Assembly (NCBI GenBank): GCA_024364735.1
Contig: JAGFNQ010000280.1
Location: 122,295 to 186,294, forward strand
Length of the DNA stretch: 64,000 nt
DNA from: Boesenbergia rotunda
Lineage: Eukaryota > Streptophyta > Magnoliopsida > Zingiberales > Zingiberaceae
Direction of reading: 5' to 3'
The stretch's first letter is position 1. Each line of letters starts with the position of its first letter. Below, piece after piece: positions 11,160-21,551 of the stretch. Under the pieces are notes generated by a model that saw only the letters and a program-made list of their open reading frames with translations, was not told the origin of the DNA and made no database searches. The translations under genes and the position numbers were made by a program.

Positions 11160-12752
11160 TGTAAGATCGGTGCCGTCGACAGAGGGGGGGTGAATATCGA
11201 CCGTTAAAATTATTCGCGGAAACTTCGTAGAAAACTTTAGTTCGTTCTGGACTCAGAGTTAGTAGCAGCGGAAAACAAACAGAACGAATAAAACAAGGAC
11301 ACAGCGGGATTATTTACTTGGTTCCCGACCCCCCAGGGTCAGTACGTCCAAGGCCTATGTACTCGGCGTGAGTCCACTATTGGTCTCCTTTCCGAAATTT
11401 CCGAAGGCGGAGAAAACCCGTCTTACAGTGTATAATTACAAGCAATAATAATTTGAAAGTTAAGTACGGAATAACTAAAAGCAAACCGAACAAGAATCTG
11501 AAACTTGGCCGATCTGGACCTCCGAAGTGCCGCGCACTTCCTCCTGGAGCCTCCCGGTCATAGAGCCTTGTTTCTAGCGCGTTGTCGTCGGTCGGAATGA
11601 TCAGAATCGCTGTGGAATGTTGTCTCTGAAGCAGAGGGGTCGAAGCCCCTTATATAGGCCTCCTGGGGGCGCCCCGGACGCTGGGGGCGCCCCGGAAGAC
11701 TCGGTCAACACTTATCCTTGCGCCTACCTCGCCGCAGGGGATAAGATATTTGACCAGGGCGCCTCGGATGCTCCGGGCGCCCCCGTAGAGGCTTATCCTA
11801 TGTTCTGGCTTCGAAACAGCAAAATAGCTACTAATCCGGGCGCCCCGGACGCTCCGGGCGCCCCGGTTGACACTTGTTTTGACTGCATCATGAAAACACT
11901 GCTTTTGTGCTTTACTGGGGGCGCCCCCACTGCTGGGGGCGCCCCCAACACTGGGGGCGCCCTGGTTAGGGCCTCCAGCACACTGCTATCTCCTTCAATC
12001 TTGGTACCTGCTAGATGTACAACCACAAAGCATAGATACATATAATATTGGTCTTAAGGACTTGGTTCTGACTTCGGATTTACACGAAACCCTAGGTCGA
12101 ACCGGCACGAGTTCCTATCCCCGAGAACTCGCCCTTCACCTACTCCTTTCAGGAGACGGTTGCCACCCAGCCCTTCGGGTGGACTTTTACTTAGCTTCCG
12201 ATTACTCCGGATCTCGAGACGCCCGAACCCCGACCCGTCTCTACTCCTGTCCTTAGTCATCGCTCAGCTAAGTTGCTCAGTCCCTTGGACCAAGACTTCA
12301 TTACCTAGCAATCCTTCGCTAGGTGCCTAGCAACCCTTCGCTAGGTCTTTTGTTACCAAGCGGTCCTTCGCCTGGTGCTTAGCAATCCTTCGCTAGGTCT
12401 TCTATGCCTAGCAGCCCTTCGCTAGGTCTTCTATGCCTAGTAGTCCTTCACTAGGTGCCTAGCAGCCCTTCGCTAGGTCTTAGGGTTACGATACCTAGCA
12501 GCCCTTCGCTAGGTGCCTAGCATCCCTTCGCTAGGACTTGGGGTTTTGATACCTAGCAGCCCTTCTCTAGGTGCCTAACAGCCCTTCGTTAGGTCTTAGG
12601 GTTTCGATGCCTAGATTAACTAGGACTTTTCTTCAGCTTTGGTCACTTCTCTCTTACTCCCCTTTGTCTGTTCAATGTATCACTGACTTAAGTGTATTGT
12701 CAAACATTAAAACACTTAAAGAGGAATACCATTGATGCAACTTGCACCAACA
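11160..12752 (-). repeat. 3' LTR of element B
   Basis: 1593 bp; the plus reading starts TGTAAGATCGG and ends GCACCAACA. GC-rich palindromes lie at 11660-11980. A run of about a dozen CCTAGC-(8 nt)-GCTAGG hairpins lies at 12300-12600. Differences from the 5' LTR are few outside that run, whose copy number differs. Confidence 0.93.
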
Positions 12753-12768
12753 ATCTCCCCCTTTTTGA
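12753..12768 (-). promoter_or_regulatory. polypurine tract of element B
   Basis: On the minus strand AAAAAGGGGGAGAT lies directly before the LTR start TGTTGGTGC. Additional GGGGGAG motifs on the same strand lie near 12900, 13686, 13836 and 14064; repeated polypurine tracts are a known Sirevirus trait. Confidence 0.9.
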
Positions 12769-13178
12769 TGTTTGACAATAACTTAAGTTAGATTGGTTTA
12801 AAGGGGCTAAATCACTATCCTTGGGAAAAAATGAAACAAGTTTTGAAACTACATTTTTGATCTTTGGGAGAAAAATTTTTCTAACTTAAGGACACCTCTC
12901 CCCCTTTGTCATACATCAAAAAAATAATACTTCCACCAATAATGAGAGTATTTTTGAAGATACTTAGTATAAAATTTTGAAAGATACCAAAAACTAATGT
13001 TGTTGAGAAAATGTCAGATATTTTGAAAAATGATCTTTGAGGCATGCAACTACTTTTGAAAAATAATAAAGTCAGCAGTTTTTGAAGAATGATATTTTGA
13101 AAAATAATAAGTAATTTTTGAAAAATATAAGTACCTTTGAAAAATGTATTTTTTTTTTGAAAAGAGTAGGTACTTTTG

Positions 13179-13226
<48 letters not shown>

Positions 13227-15050
13227 TATTTGTTTTTTTTAAATTAAGTACTTTTGAAAGATCATATTTTACTTGACTAGGATTCTTTTCCAGTCTGACA
13301 CAATCCTAGGAAACCTTGTTAACTACAAGGACAATTTCCTAAGTGTCCTGGAAATTTTTTAAACTCAAGTAATTAACAGAAAAAAAAATGATAATACTTT
13401 TGAAAATATATGCTAGTGCAATTAGAAACATGTGTGAACTTTTGAAGACTCAATATTTTACTTGACTTGGTTTATTTTCCAGTCTGACACTATCCTGGGA
13501 AACCTTGTTGACTACAAGGACATTTTCCTAAGTGTCCTGGACATTCTCCAACCCAAGTAAACATTATTTCAAAAATAATTTCATAAGTCACAAATTTTAA
13601 CAAAATAGAATAATAGTATTTTGAAAGACTTAGATTTTGAAAATAAGAAAACATGTTATTACAATAAGTCTTTTAATTTGACCTCCCCCTAAACTTGACT
13701 CAGTCCTGGGAAGCTTGTTGACCACAAGTACTCTTCGTCTGAGTCTTAAGGTTTGATTCAGATTAAGAAGAATTATTTAAGAAAAATGGATAATTAAAAA
13801 AACTTTTTATGAAATTCTTCTTTTGACTCTGACTCCCCCTAAATTTGACACGTCCCAGGAGTCCTTGAAGATCATAAAGTGGACCTTTCCTCTGTGTCTT
13901 TTAGGGTTTATCAAAGTCAAAGAAGCGATAATTTTTAAGTAGATAAATTTTGAAGCTACAATTTGGAGAGAAGATAATTTTAAAAACATATGTAATGCAA
14001 ATTAAGGTGCAGTTTTCAAATATATATATATATATATTTTTTAATAAAAAGAACAAAACACTCCCCCTGCATCCAACACCATTTGACTCTATCTAAGTGC
14101 CTTAAGGAACTTTAGTGTTGTCCTAAGAGGCTTGTGTCTAATTGTGTGAGTCAAACAATTTTTGAAAAGATATAATTTTGAAAAACATATAATATGTATA
14201 TTCAACCAGACAAGCATGAATTCCATAAAAACATTATTATGTTGAAGCACTATTTTGAAAATATATTTTTAGAAAAATATTCTAATGATTTTGAAAAATA
14301 ATTTTGAAAAACATTTTTCAATTTATTAGTTCTTAACATCTCACCCATTTTAGATGTATCAATACAACAAGCATGATTGCCTTATAAGTGTATTGTGAGA
14401 TGCTTGAATCATTTTTTTTAATTTATTTTTCAATTCTAAGATTTAATTGAAGCTTGTGTTAGATTTGAATTTGACAAGAAGTAACTTGAATTTGAATTTC
14501 AAAAATTAGCTTCCAGGTCTTGGCGGCACTAGGCCTTCTTTGGCCGTAGCCTTATGGGATCATCCATCCTTTCCTTGACAAAGCCTTTTAATGAAATTTC
14601 ATTTTCAAAATCACTTTTTGTAAAATTCTGGTCTAACTAGTTTGGGTCTTGGATCGGTAGCTTCGGCTAGTTCTGCCAAGATGGCTTCCCTAACGTACTA
14701 TCATCTCACCGCCACCCAATACTAGGTTGATCAAGTTTCAATTATTCTTTTTCCTATAGCCGTTCTAATATATGCATAAAATTTAAATATGAATGACATG
14801 TCATATATTTTAAAAGAATAGCAAATGCATGTCATGGCAGTTATGCATGAGTCAAACAAGTCAAATAATTTTATTTAAGTTTCTAAAATGTATCAAATTC
14901 CCGATTTGATACGTGTCGAGTGAACCCGCGAATATGTCAACCCACTTTGACATATTTAATGTTATTAATTTTAATTGTTACACTTTGGGTAAAATTTTAT
15001 TTTAGTTTGAGTTTAAGTTATTTAAGATTTTAGTTGGATTCCGGTTAATT
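12769..15050 (-). other. non-coding interior of element B with ordered structured repeats
   Basis: AT-rich and free of long frames. It contains a series of related blocks near 13275-13370, 13455-13550, 13680-13750, 13830-13910 and 14085-14140. The best ones form a hairpin CCTTGTTGACTACAAGG inside a longer GGAAA...TTTCC stem. The same blocks occur in the same order in element C (52460-53345). An (AT)n run lies at 13180-13229. Confidence 0.75.
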
Positions 15051-15059
15051 ACGAATTAA

Positions 15060-15740
15060 TTGAGGTTGAATTAATTAGAAATTAATTGATTAGGATTAAA
15101 CTTAAATTAAGTGAAGTTTGAATTTGGATTCAACTTAATTTTACTTTGAATTTAATTTGAATTAAATTGATTTAATTAAGATTTAGGTTTAAATTCGAAT
15201 TATAATTGAATTATTTGAATTTAATTGAATTTAATTGAATTATTTGAATTAATTCGAATTTAATTGAATTATTTGAATTAATTCGAATTTATTTGAATTA
15301 ATTCGAATTTAATTGAATTTAATTGAATTATTTGAATTAATTCAAATTTAATTAAGATTTAGTTTAAATTTAATTAATATTTAATTTGAATTTAATTAAG
15401 ATTTAATTTGAATTTAATTAATATTTAATTTGAAATTTAATTAATATTTAATTTGAATTTAATTAAGATTTAATTTGAAATTTAATTAATATTTAATTTG
15501 AATTTAATTAAGATTTAATTTGAATTTAATTAATATTTAATTTGAAATTTAATTAATATTTAATTTGAATTTAATTAAGATTTAATTTGAATTTAATTAA
15601 TATTTAATTTGAATTTAATTAAGATTTAATTTGAATTTAATTAAAATTTAATTTGAAATTTAATTAATATTTAATTTGAATTTAATTAAAATTTAATTTG
15701 AATTTAATTAAGATTTAATTAAGATTTAATTAGGATTAAA
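15060..15740. repeat. AT-rich tandem repeat in element B
   Basis: Degenerate array of TTTAATTTGAATTTAATTAA with units of roughly 20-40 bp. It reaches the 3' end of the zinc-knuckle ORF. Confidence 0.85.
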
Positions 15741-16837
15741 TTCGAATTATAATGATTAATTAATAATTGTGGGTTTAAATTCATTATTTTCATTATTTCG
15801 AAAATTTCTTCTTCACCTTTATCTTTCTTTTCAAGTTTTTCTAATAATTTTGATTTATTTGAATTTTTGTAATTTTTATTAACTATGGCCTTTATTTTAG
15901 ATAGTTCTCTATCCTCCTCAAGATTAAAATTTTCAATATCCTTACAGTAGGTGGAGTAAATTGGGCCACTAATTAAGGTTTCAGGATTATCTAAGGGGAT
16001 AATTAAATTATTATCTAAAGAGATATCATCTTCAGAGTTATCCTTATAATTATCTTTAGAATTATCCTTATAATTTTTAGAATTAATTTTAAGATTTTCT
16101 GAATTAAATTCTGGATTAAATTTAGAATTCTCAAATTCGAATTTAGAATTATACAATGGATTTTCGAATTTGAATTTGTAATTATCTGAAGGATTTTCTG
16201 ACTTAGAATTATCCTTAAGATTTTTGAATTCAACTTTATCCTTAGGATTTTCAAATTCGAATTTGGATTTATCCTTAGGATTTTCGAATTTGAATTCGGA
16301 TTTAGTTTCAGATTTAGATCCAGAATTAATTGTATCATTATCTGTAGAATTATCAGAATTTATTTTAGATTTAATATCAGAATTAATCTTAGCAATTATT
16401 GAATTGGTATCAATAATTAAATAGTTAATTTTGGATATTTTAATCATATCCGTATTTTCTAATTTTTCATGCAAAATATTTAATCTACTATGCAGTAAAT
16501 TTAATTTAACAGAAAAATTGACTGAATTATCTAAGGACAGTGCAGGAAATTGTAAAACTTTTGGAACGTAAATCTTACGTACCTTCGCCGGACACTTGCT
16601 TTTGTAGTGTCCGTACTTCTCGCATTTGAAACACTGTACGTGATTTTTGTCCCTCCGGTTTCCTGGCGCTAGTACCTCCTTTGCCGCCGGTGACGAACGA
16701 TTATTACGAGTAGGGCACTGATTTTTATAGTGTCCTCTCTCCCTGCACGTGAAACAGATAATATGGAATTTGAAAATGGACATTTTAAAATTAAAAATAC
16801 CTGATTCACCCCTGAGCTCCCCCTCAACTCCTGGCAT
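15719..16837 (-). CDS. zinc-knuckle (gag-like) protein of element B
   Basis: Open frame of 372 residues starting ATG only about 40 nt after the primer-binding site. Two CCHC zinc knuckles lie close to the N-terminus: CFTCRERGHYKNQC (28-41) and CFKCEKYGHYKSKC (69-82), the nucleic-acid-binding module of gag nucleocapsids. The rest is low-complexity and charged. It is rich in Asn, Ser, Lys and Glu, with repeats of the type KFEFENPKDK between about 185 and 265, and ends in an EKKDKGEEEI stretch. No UBN2/capsid domain is recognisable, so this is not a normal full gag. The frame is uninterrupted in a young element, which suggests it may still be made. Its 3' end runs into the AT-rich tandem array. 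It is alternatively a chance frame retained behind a gag fragment. Confidence 0.75.
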   Translation of the reverse strand: MPGVEGELRGESGIFNFKMSIFKFHIICFTCRERGHYKNQCPTRNNRSSPAAKEVLAPGNRRDKNHVQCFKCEKYGHYKSKCPAKVRKIYVPKVLQFPALSLDNSVNFSVKLNLLHSRLNILHEKLENTDMIKISKINYLIIDTNSIIAKINSDIKSKINSDNSTDNDTINSGSKSETKSEFKFENPKDKSKFEFENPKDKVEFKNLKDNSKSENPSDNYKFKFENPLYNSKFEFENSKFNPEFNSENLKINSKNYKDNSKDNYKDNSEDDISLDNNLIIPLDNPETLISGPIYSTYCKDIENFNLEEDRELSKIKAIVNKNYKNSNKSKLLEKLEKKDKGEEEIFEIMKIMNLNPQLLINHYNSNLILIKS

Positions 16838-16876
16838 CGTTGCTCCGTCGGCGGTTAGTCCGGTGAAGAGCGGCTC

Positions 16877-16889
16877 GGCTCTGATACCA
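16877..16889 (-). promoter_or_regulatory. primer-binding site of element B (tRNA-iMet)
   Basis: The minus strand reads TGGTATCAGAGCC two bases after the LTR end, the standard complement to the 3' end of initiator tRNA-Met used by plant Copia elements. Confidence 0.95.
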
Positions 16890-16891
16890 AT

Positions 16892-18561
16892 TGTAGGACC
16901 GGTGCCGTCGACAGAGGGGGGGGTGAATATCGACCGTTAAAATTATTCGCGGAAACTTCGTAGAAAACTTTAGTTCGTTCTGGACTCAGAGTTAGTAGCA
17001 GCGGAAAACAAACAGAACGAATAAAACAAGGACACAGCGGGATTATTTACTTGGTTCCCGACCCCCCAGGGTCAGTACGTCCAAGGCCTATGTACTCGGC
17101 GTGAGTCCACTATTGGTCTCCTTTCCGAAATTTCCGGAGGCGGAGAAAACCCGTCTTACAGTGTATAATTACAAGCAATAATAATTTGAAAGTTAAGTAC
17201 GGAATAACTAAAAGCAAACCGAACAAGAATCTGAAACTTGGCCGATCTGGACCTCCGAAGTGCCGCGCACTTCCTCCTGGAGCCTCCCAGTCGTAGAGCC
17301 TTGTTTCTAGCGCGTTGTCGTCGGTCGGAATGATCAGAATCGCTCTGGAATGTTGTCTCTGAAGCAGAGGGGTCGAAGCCCCTTATATAGGCCTCCTGGG
17401 GCGCCCCGGACGCTGGGGGCGCCCCGGAAGACTCGGTCAACACTTATCCTTGCGTCTACCTCGCCGCAGGGGATAAGATCTTTGACCAGGGCGCCCCGGA
17501 TGCTCCGGGCGCCCCCGTGGAGGCTTATCCTGTGTTCTGGCTTCGAAACAGCAAAACAGCTACTAATCCGGGCGCCCCGGACGCTTCGGGCGCCCCGGAC
17601 GCTCCGGGCGCCCCGGACGCTCCGGGCGCCCCGGTTGACACCTGTTTTGACTGCATCATGAAAACACTGCTTTTGTGCTTTACTGGGGGCGCCCCCACTG
17701 CTGGGGGCGCCCTGGTTGCCTGGGGGCGCCCCCAACACTGGGGGCGCCCTGGTTAGGGCCTCCAGCACACTGCTATCTCCTTCAATCTTGGTACCTGCAA
17801 GATGTACAACCACAAAGCATAGATACATATAATATTGGTCTTAAGGACTTGGTTCTGACTTCAGATTTACACGAAACCCTAGGTCGAACCGGCACGAGTT
17901 CCTATCCCCGAGAACTCGCCCTTCACCTACTCCTTTCAGGAGACGGTTGCCACCCAGCCCTTCGGGTGGACTTTTACTTAGCTTCCGATTACTCCGGATC
18001 TCGAGACGCCCGAACCCCGACCCGTCTCTACTCCTGTCCTTAGTCATCGCTCAGCTAAGTTGCTCAGTCCCTTAGACCAAGACTTCATTACCTAGCAATC
18101 CTTCGTTAGGTGCCTAGCAGCCCTTCGCTAGGTCTTTTGTTACCAAGCGGTCCTTCGCCTGGTGCTTAGCAATCCTTCGCTAGATCTTCTATGCCTAGCA
18201 GCCCTTCGCTAGGTGCCTAGCAGCCCTTCTCTAGGTCTTCTATGCCTAGTAGTCCTTCACTAGGTGCCTAGCAGCCCTTCGCTAGGTCTTAGGGTTACGA
18301 TACCTAGCAGCCCTTCGCTAGGTGCCTAGCATCCCTTCGCTAGGACTTGGGGTTTTGATACCTAGCAGCCCTTCGCTAGGTGCCTAACAGCCCTTCGTTA
18401 GGTCTTAGGGTTTCGATGCCTAGATTAACTAGGACTTTTCTTCAGCTTTGGTCACTTCTCTCTTACTCCCCTTTGTCTGTTCAATGTATCACTGACTTAA
18501 GTGTATTGTCAAACATTAAAACACTTAAAGAGGAATACCATTGATGCAACTTGCACCAACA
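16892..18561 (-). repeat. 5' LTR of element B
   Basis: 1670 bp, from TGTAGGACCGG to GCACCAACA in plus reading. Carries four clustered CCGGGCGCC/GGACGC palindromes at 17570-17635, which are fewer in the 3' LTR, and the CCTAGC/GCTAGG hairpin run at 18090-18420. The extra length over the 3' LTR lies in these repeats. Confidence 0.93.
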
Positions 18562-18566
18562 TTCTA

Positions 18567-18643
18567 TGCCTAGCAGCCCTTCGCTAGGTCTTAAGGTTCC
18601 GATGCCTAGCAGCCCTTCGCTAGGTGCCTAGCTTGCACCAACA
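18567..18643 (-). mobile_element. solo LTR A, second part
   Basis: Right end of solo LTR A beyond element B: two CCTAGC/GCTAGG hairpins, then CTTGCACCAACA, then the GATTT duplication at 18644-18648. Compared with the B LTRs it lacks the segment between the hairpins and the terminal CTTGCACCAACA. Confidence 0.9.
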
Positions 18644-20112
18644 GATTTTTCTTCTTTGTATTCATAAAATGTTTCTTCACAAACTACATCGATAAAATTT
18701 ATTTAGACCAAACTAATTATTGTCCAAATTAAATACAATTGACGTATTTTAAATGAAATTAACACACTTACATCAATGCCTTGTTGCCTCATTTTGTATA
18801 GTTCGGAGGTTCTTCTTGTTTCCCCCTCTATGTCTTCTTCAGACATGACTTCCATTACATTAATGTTTTCTCTTGCTTCATCCATATCCTCCTCACTAAG
18901 TTTCCTTTTTCCCTTGTCCATGACATTTGATATTTGTTTCTTGTCCTGCTTCCCCTTAGGTAAAAGCTGGTGTCATACTGGACTATCAATTGGAGTATCC
19001 CTGTAATCATACCGAGTTCGGTCACGTCCTCTCCTAGGTGTACAAGATACTGGATCAGAAAAAGGATCGACTACAGGATAGCTTTCTTGACCCTCCATGT
19101 CTTTTTTTCAATAATTGAAAGTAATTCCTTAACCCTTTCATTCAAACATATATTCACCTCTGTTAGCTCCTTGATTCGGTTGTCTTTATGAATGCATTCA
19201 CCACATAGCCTAACATCTCCTTCTGATGTCTCCATTGGCCGTGGTATCTCATCATCGATATCAAGGTTCTCAAACAATGTGTTTTCATGTTGGTTAGGAA
19301 TTAATTCAACAATAACCTGTCAATTACGAAGTACACAAATGTTACTACCTCTATATCAAACTAAGATAGATCACATTTAAGAATAATTACCTCTTCGGAC
19401 GAGAGTCGGTCGACAAGGCCCCTCACCCTACTAATATGCGAAGGAATATTCCTCCACTTATTTATTCGGGGTCCTTCAACATTGAATGGTTTTTTAATTG
19501 GTACATGATCCAAAAACCATGCCTACACAAAGTTTTCCAGCCAATTACATTATTGACATCAAAATATTATAAAATTTAACAAGATAATTCTACTCACTGC
19601 CAAAAGCCCTGCAAATCCCTTTAGGTAAGGGAGGTTGGTGGTGCTCTGGTTTCCCTGAGTTGATGAAAATAAGTCCCCAATCTTAGGTAATCGTGGAGAC
19701 AAAAATTGATGGATAGCTTCTACCCATTGAATCTACCTAGATTGTCATAATCATCTACTATATCTACAAGACCTAGAGGAACCTTATATGTACTAGACGA
19801 AAATAAAACACAAATAGATATATACAAAATATAAAATTTACACACTAATAATACATCATCCTCTGATTCAACACTTTTAGAAAAATGTTTAAGTAACTCC
19901 TCAAGTCTTGTTCTTGTAGGTTGTTTTTCTTTTGAGAAGTAAGTACGATAGAGGTCACCCGATGCTTTAGTTGAATTAATAGGGACCGAAACACCACGGT
20001 CCACTATACCTAGTATCAAAGCAACATCTCGTCTGGAGAACGCAACCGGTACACCTGAAACAATTACAATATTTAGTTATCATCAAGAATATAGGTTTGA
20101 AATTATTCCATG

Positions 20113-20262
20113 TTGGGCCTGAAATAAATTCAATTCAGGGCCAACGTGGGCCTGAAATGAATTCAATTCAGGCCCGACTCGGGTTCACTTCAGGCCCTCA
20201 GTAGCCCTGAAATGAAATGATTAAACTTTATCAAAAACTAATCATTTCAGGCCATCTATATT
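20113..20262. repeat. CAGGCCC hairpin cluster, distal
   Basis: Inverted TTCAGGCC/GGCCTGAA units upstream of the 5' end of Ulp1 gene copy 2. This matches cluster 1 upstream of the transposase, as expected for the two ends of one MULE. Confidence 0.75.
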
Positions 20263-20399
20263 ACTGTCTTATCTTACTATAGATATTGTCTACAATTCAT
20301 AACTAAAACTATTACCTGAGAATTTAAAAACTTGCGAGGTTGAATCCCAACTTTCAAATATATTAACCAAAAATTTCCACGGATATGCTGCAATTCTTG

Positions 20400-20605
20400 A
20401 CATGATGCTAAAATATGATATGATGCTAAGTATGATATGATGCTAAGTATAAAGTTAATATGCCAAGTTTCCATGTTATGATGCTAGGAATGGTAATAAG
20501 TGCATGTAGGTGTAAGTTTAAAGGTTTCCGCTGCATTATGATATCTACATGCCCTAAGTATGTTAACGTAACGCCGCTTTATGAAAAAAAAAAGCGGACG
20601 TTACA
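20400..20605 (+). mobile_element. 3' end of a Ty3-gypsy LTR (remnant)
   Basis: About 200 bp matching 57830-58011, the last part of the long gypsy LTR. It ends with the same GTAACGCCGCTTT...AAAGCGGACGTTACA hairpin. A short ATGATGCTAAGTATGATATG duplication lies at its left edge. Nothing else of the element is present here. Confidence 0.85.
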
Positions 20606-21060
20606 AACCGACAGGATGATCCACTATCTATCGACAGGGAGGCTCTCCAAGGAAAAGGAAGAGATCAAAGTGTTGTCGATCGCCTGAGAAGAAGCCACAA
20701 TGGTGATCGGCGTCGAGCGATTGATGCGGCTAGGGTTCGTCGGCAATCGAGAGGGTCGCGGCTAGGGTTGGCGGAGAAGGATGGCAGTGGGAGGAAATGG
20801 GCGTCGGCTCTCGATCGGGAGAGGAAGCTGCTCGCGTTTGGGCTTGGGTGTCGGCGAAGGAGTCGAGAGGAAGAGGGAGGCGACGTCTCTTCTCGCTAAT
20901 GTCGAAACCAGAGGGAGAGATTGGGGTGGCTTCGATCGGCAGAGGAGGGTGTGCGGCGGATTAGGGCTTAGTGCGCACGAAAGGAGTAGGGAAAGGCTAT
21001 ATGTGTGGCCATTTTGCACATTAGCCCCCCCAAAACTTAGATCAATTCCGATCTTGCCCT
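20606..21060. other. GC-rich segment, possible captured leader exon
   Basis: From about 20660 to 21020 the base composition jumps to GC-rich, with GTCGGCG, CGATCGG and GGCGGAG strings typical of plant 5' leaders. Neither strand gives a protein I recognise. It resembles in style the GC-rich segment at 30500-30850 inside another element. It may be a host promoter/leader piece carried by a transposon. Confidence 0.35.
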
Positions 21061-21414
21061 TAGGTTTCTGATTTTTACCATTTGACTCCTCCTAATCTGC
21101 TTTAATAGCCCTAATGCCCTCAAAATGTTTAGTTTTAATTACAATTTAGTCTCTAATTTATGTCAAAGGCTTCGGAAACCCTAGAACCTTCCCGGTAACC
21201 CTCCGAACCATTTCGGGGCCTGGTTAAAAAAAATATCGGATTTAACAATAACGGATGCAAATGATAATAATCATTATAACCGATGCATGATGGATGTACA
21301 AAAATGAGGATGTTATATATATATTGGTTCTCTCTCTGCTTATAAATTGAAAGCATAATAATGTTCATCGTATTAAGAATTGATTTCTTTCGAAAAGAAG
21401 AAAAGAATAGTGAA

Positions 21415-21455
<41 letters not shown>

Positions 21456-21551
21456 ATTGTTTTATAATGTCTTCTTCATCAAACTTATGTAAAATATATA
21501 AATTTTAAGATCTATTTTATAAAATAAATATAATAATCATGTAAACTAACA
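21061..21551. other. spacer with (AT)n microsatellite
   Basis: No gene. An (AT)n run lies at about 21419-21450. This is the right edge of the transposon block that splits the F-box copy. Confidence 0.5.

Larger units (their letters stand above)
11160..18561 (-). mobile_element. Element B: complete pol-less Copia/Sirevirus-like retrotransposon
   Basis: A 7.4-kb element in minus orientation: 5' LTR 18561-16892, PBS, zinc-knuckle ORF, a structured non-coding region, PPT and 3' LTR 12752-11160. It is flanked by the exact 5-bp duplication TTCTA (11155-11159 and 18562-18566) inside solo LTR A. The 4.1-kb interior has no protease, integrase, reverse transcriptase or RNase H. The two LTRs are nearly identical outside their tandem repeats, so insertion was recent and must have used enzymes from another element. 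This matches the organisation of gag-only terminal-repeat elements (TR-GAG) described in plants. Confidence 0.92.
8822..20054 (-). pseudogene. MULE-borne Ulp1 protease gene, copy 2, split by retrotransposons
   Basis: Minus-strand gene with about eight exons bounded by AG/GT sites. 20054-19598: plant-mobile-domain-like N-terminus (AFSRRDVALILGIVDRGV; later KVPLGLVDIVDDYDNLGRFN). 19522-19391. 19316-18772: charged, coiled-coil-like. One exon is split into 18683-18644 and 9888-9838 by the retrotransposon stack. Then 9760-9571, 9479-9273 (His box THFHLLAVDTES, then HFNSL), 9181-9060 (CPQQEH) and 8963-8822 (VDCAFFVMQYV to the stop). The last four exons join in phase without a stop. The join CPQQEH-N-VDC places the catalytic Gln and Cys, and Asn stands where Asp is usual. 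Upstream lesions: a one-base loss near 19725, a frameshift in the T-run 19102-19108, TGA at 18973-18975, and the exon insertion. Family role: removal of SUMO-like proteins; the role in MULEs is unknown. Confidence 0.82.

Noticed and set aside
12054..12260. Recurrent 64- and 68-residue frames (MTKDRSRDG..., MVLTSDLHETLG...) at 10810, 12054, 17841 and 51220
   Set aside because: Same LTR segment in four LTR copies; no start context, no domain, open on both strands.
16877..16889. Possible tRNA-Met gene fragment
   Set aside because: Only the 12-13 bases complementary to the tRNA 3' end are present, next to an LTR; this is a primer-binding site.
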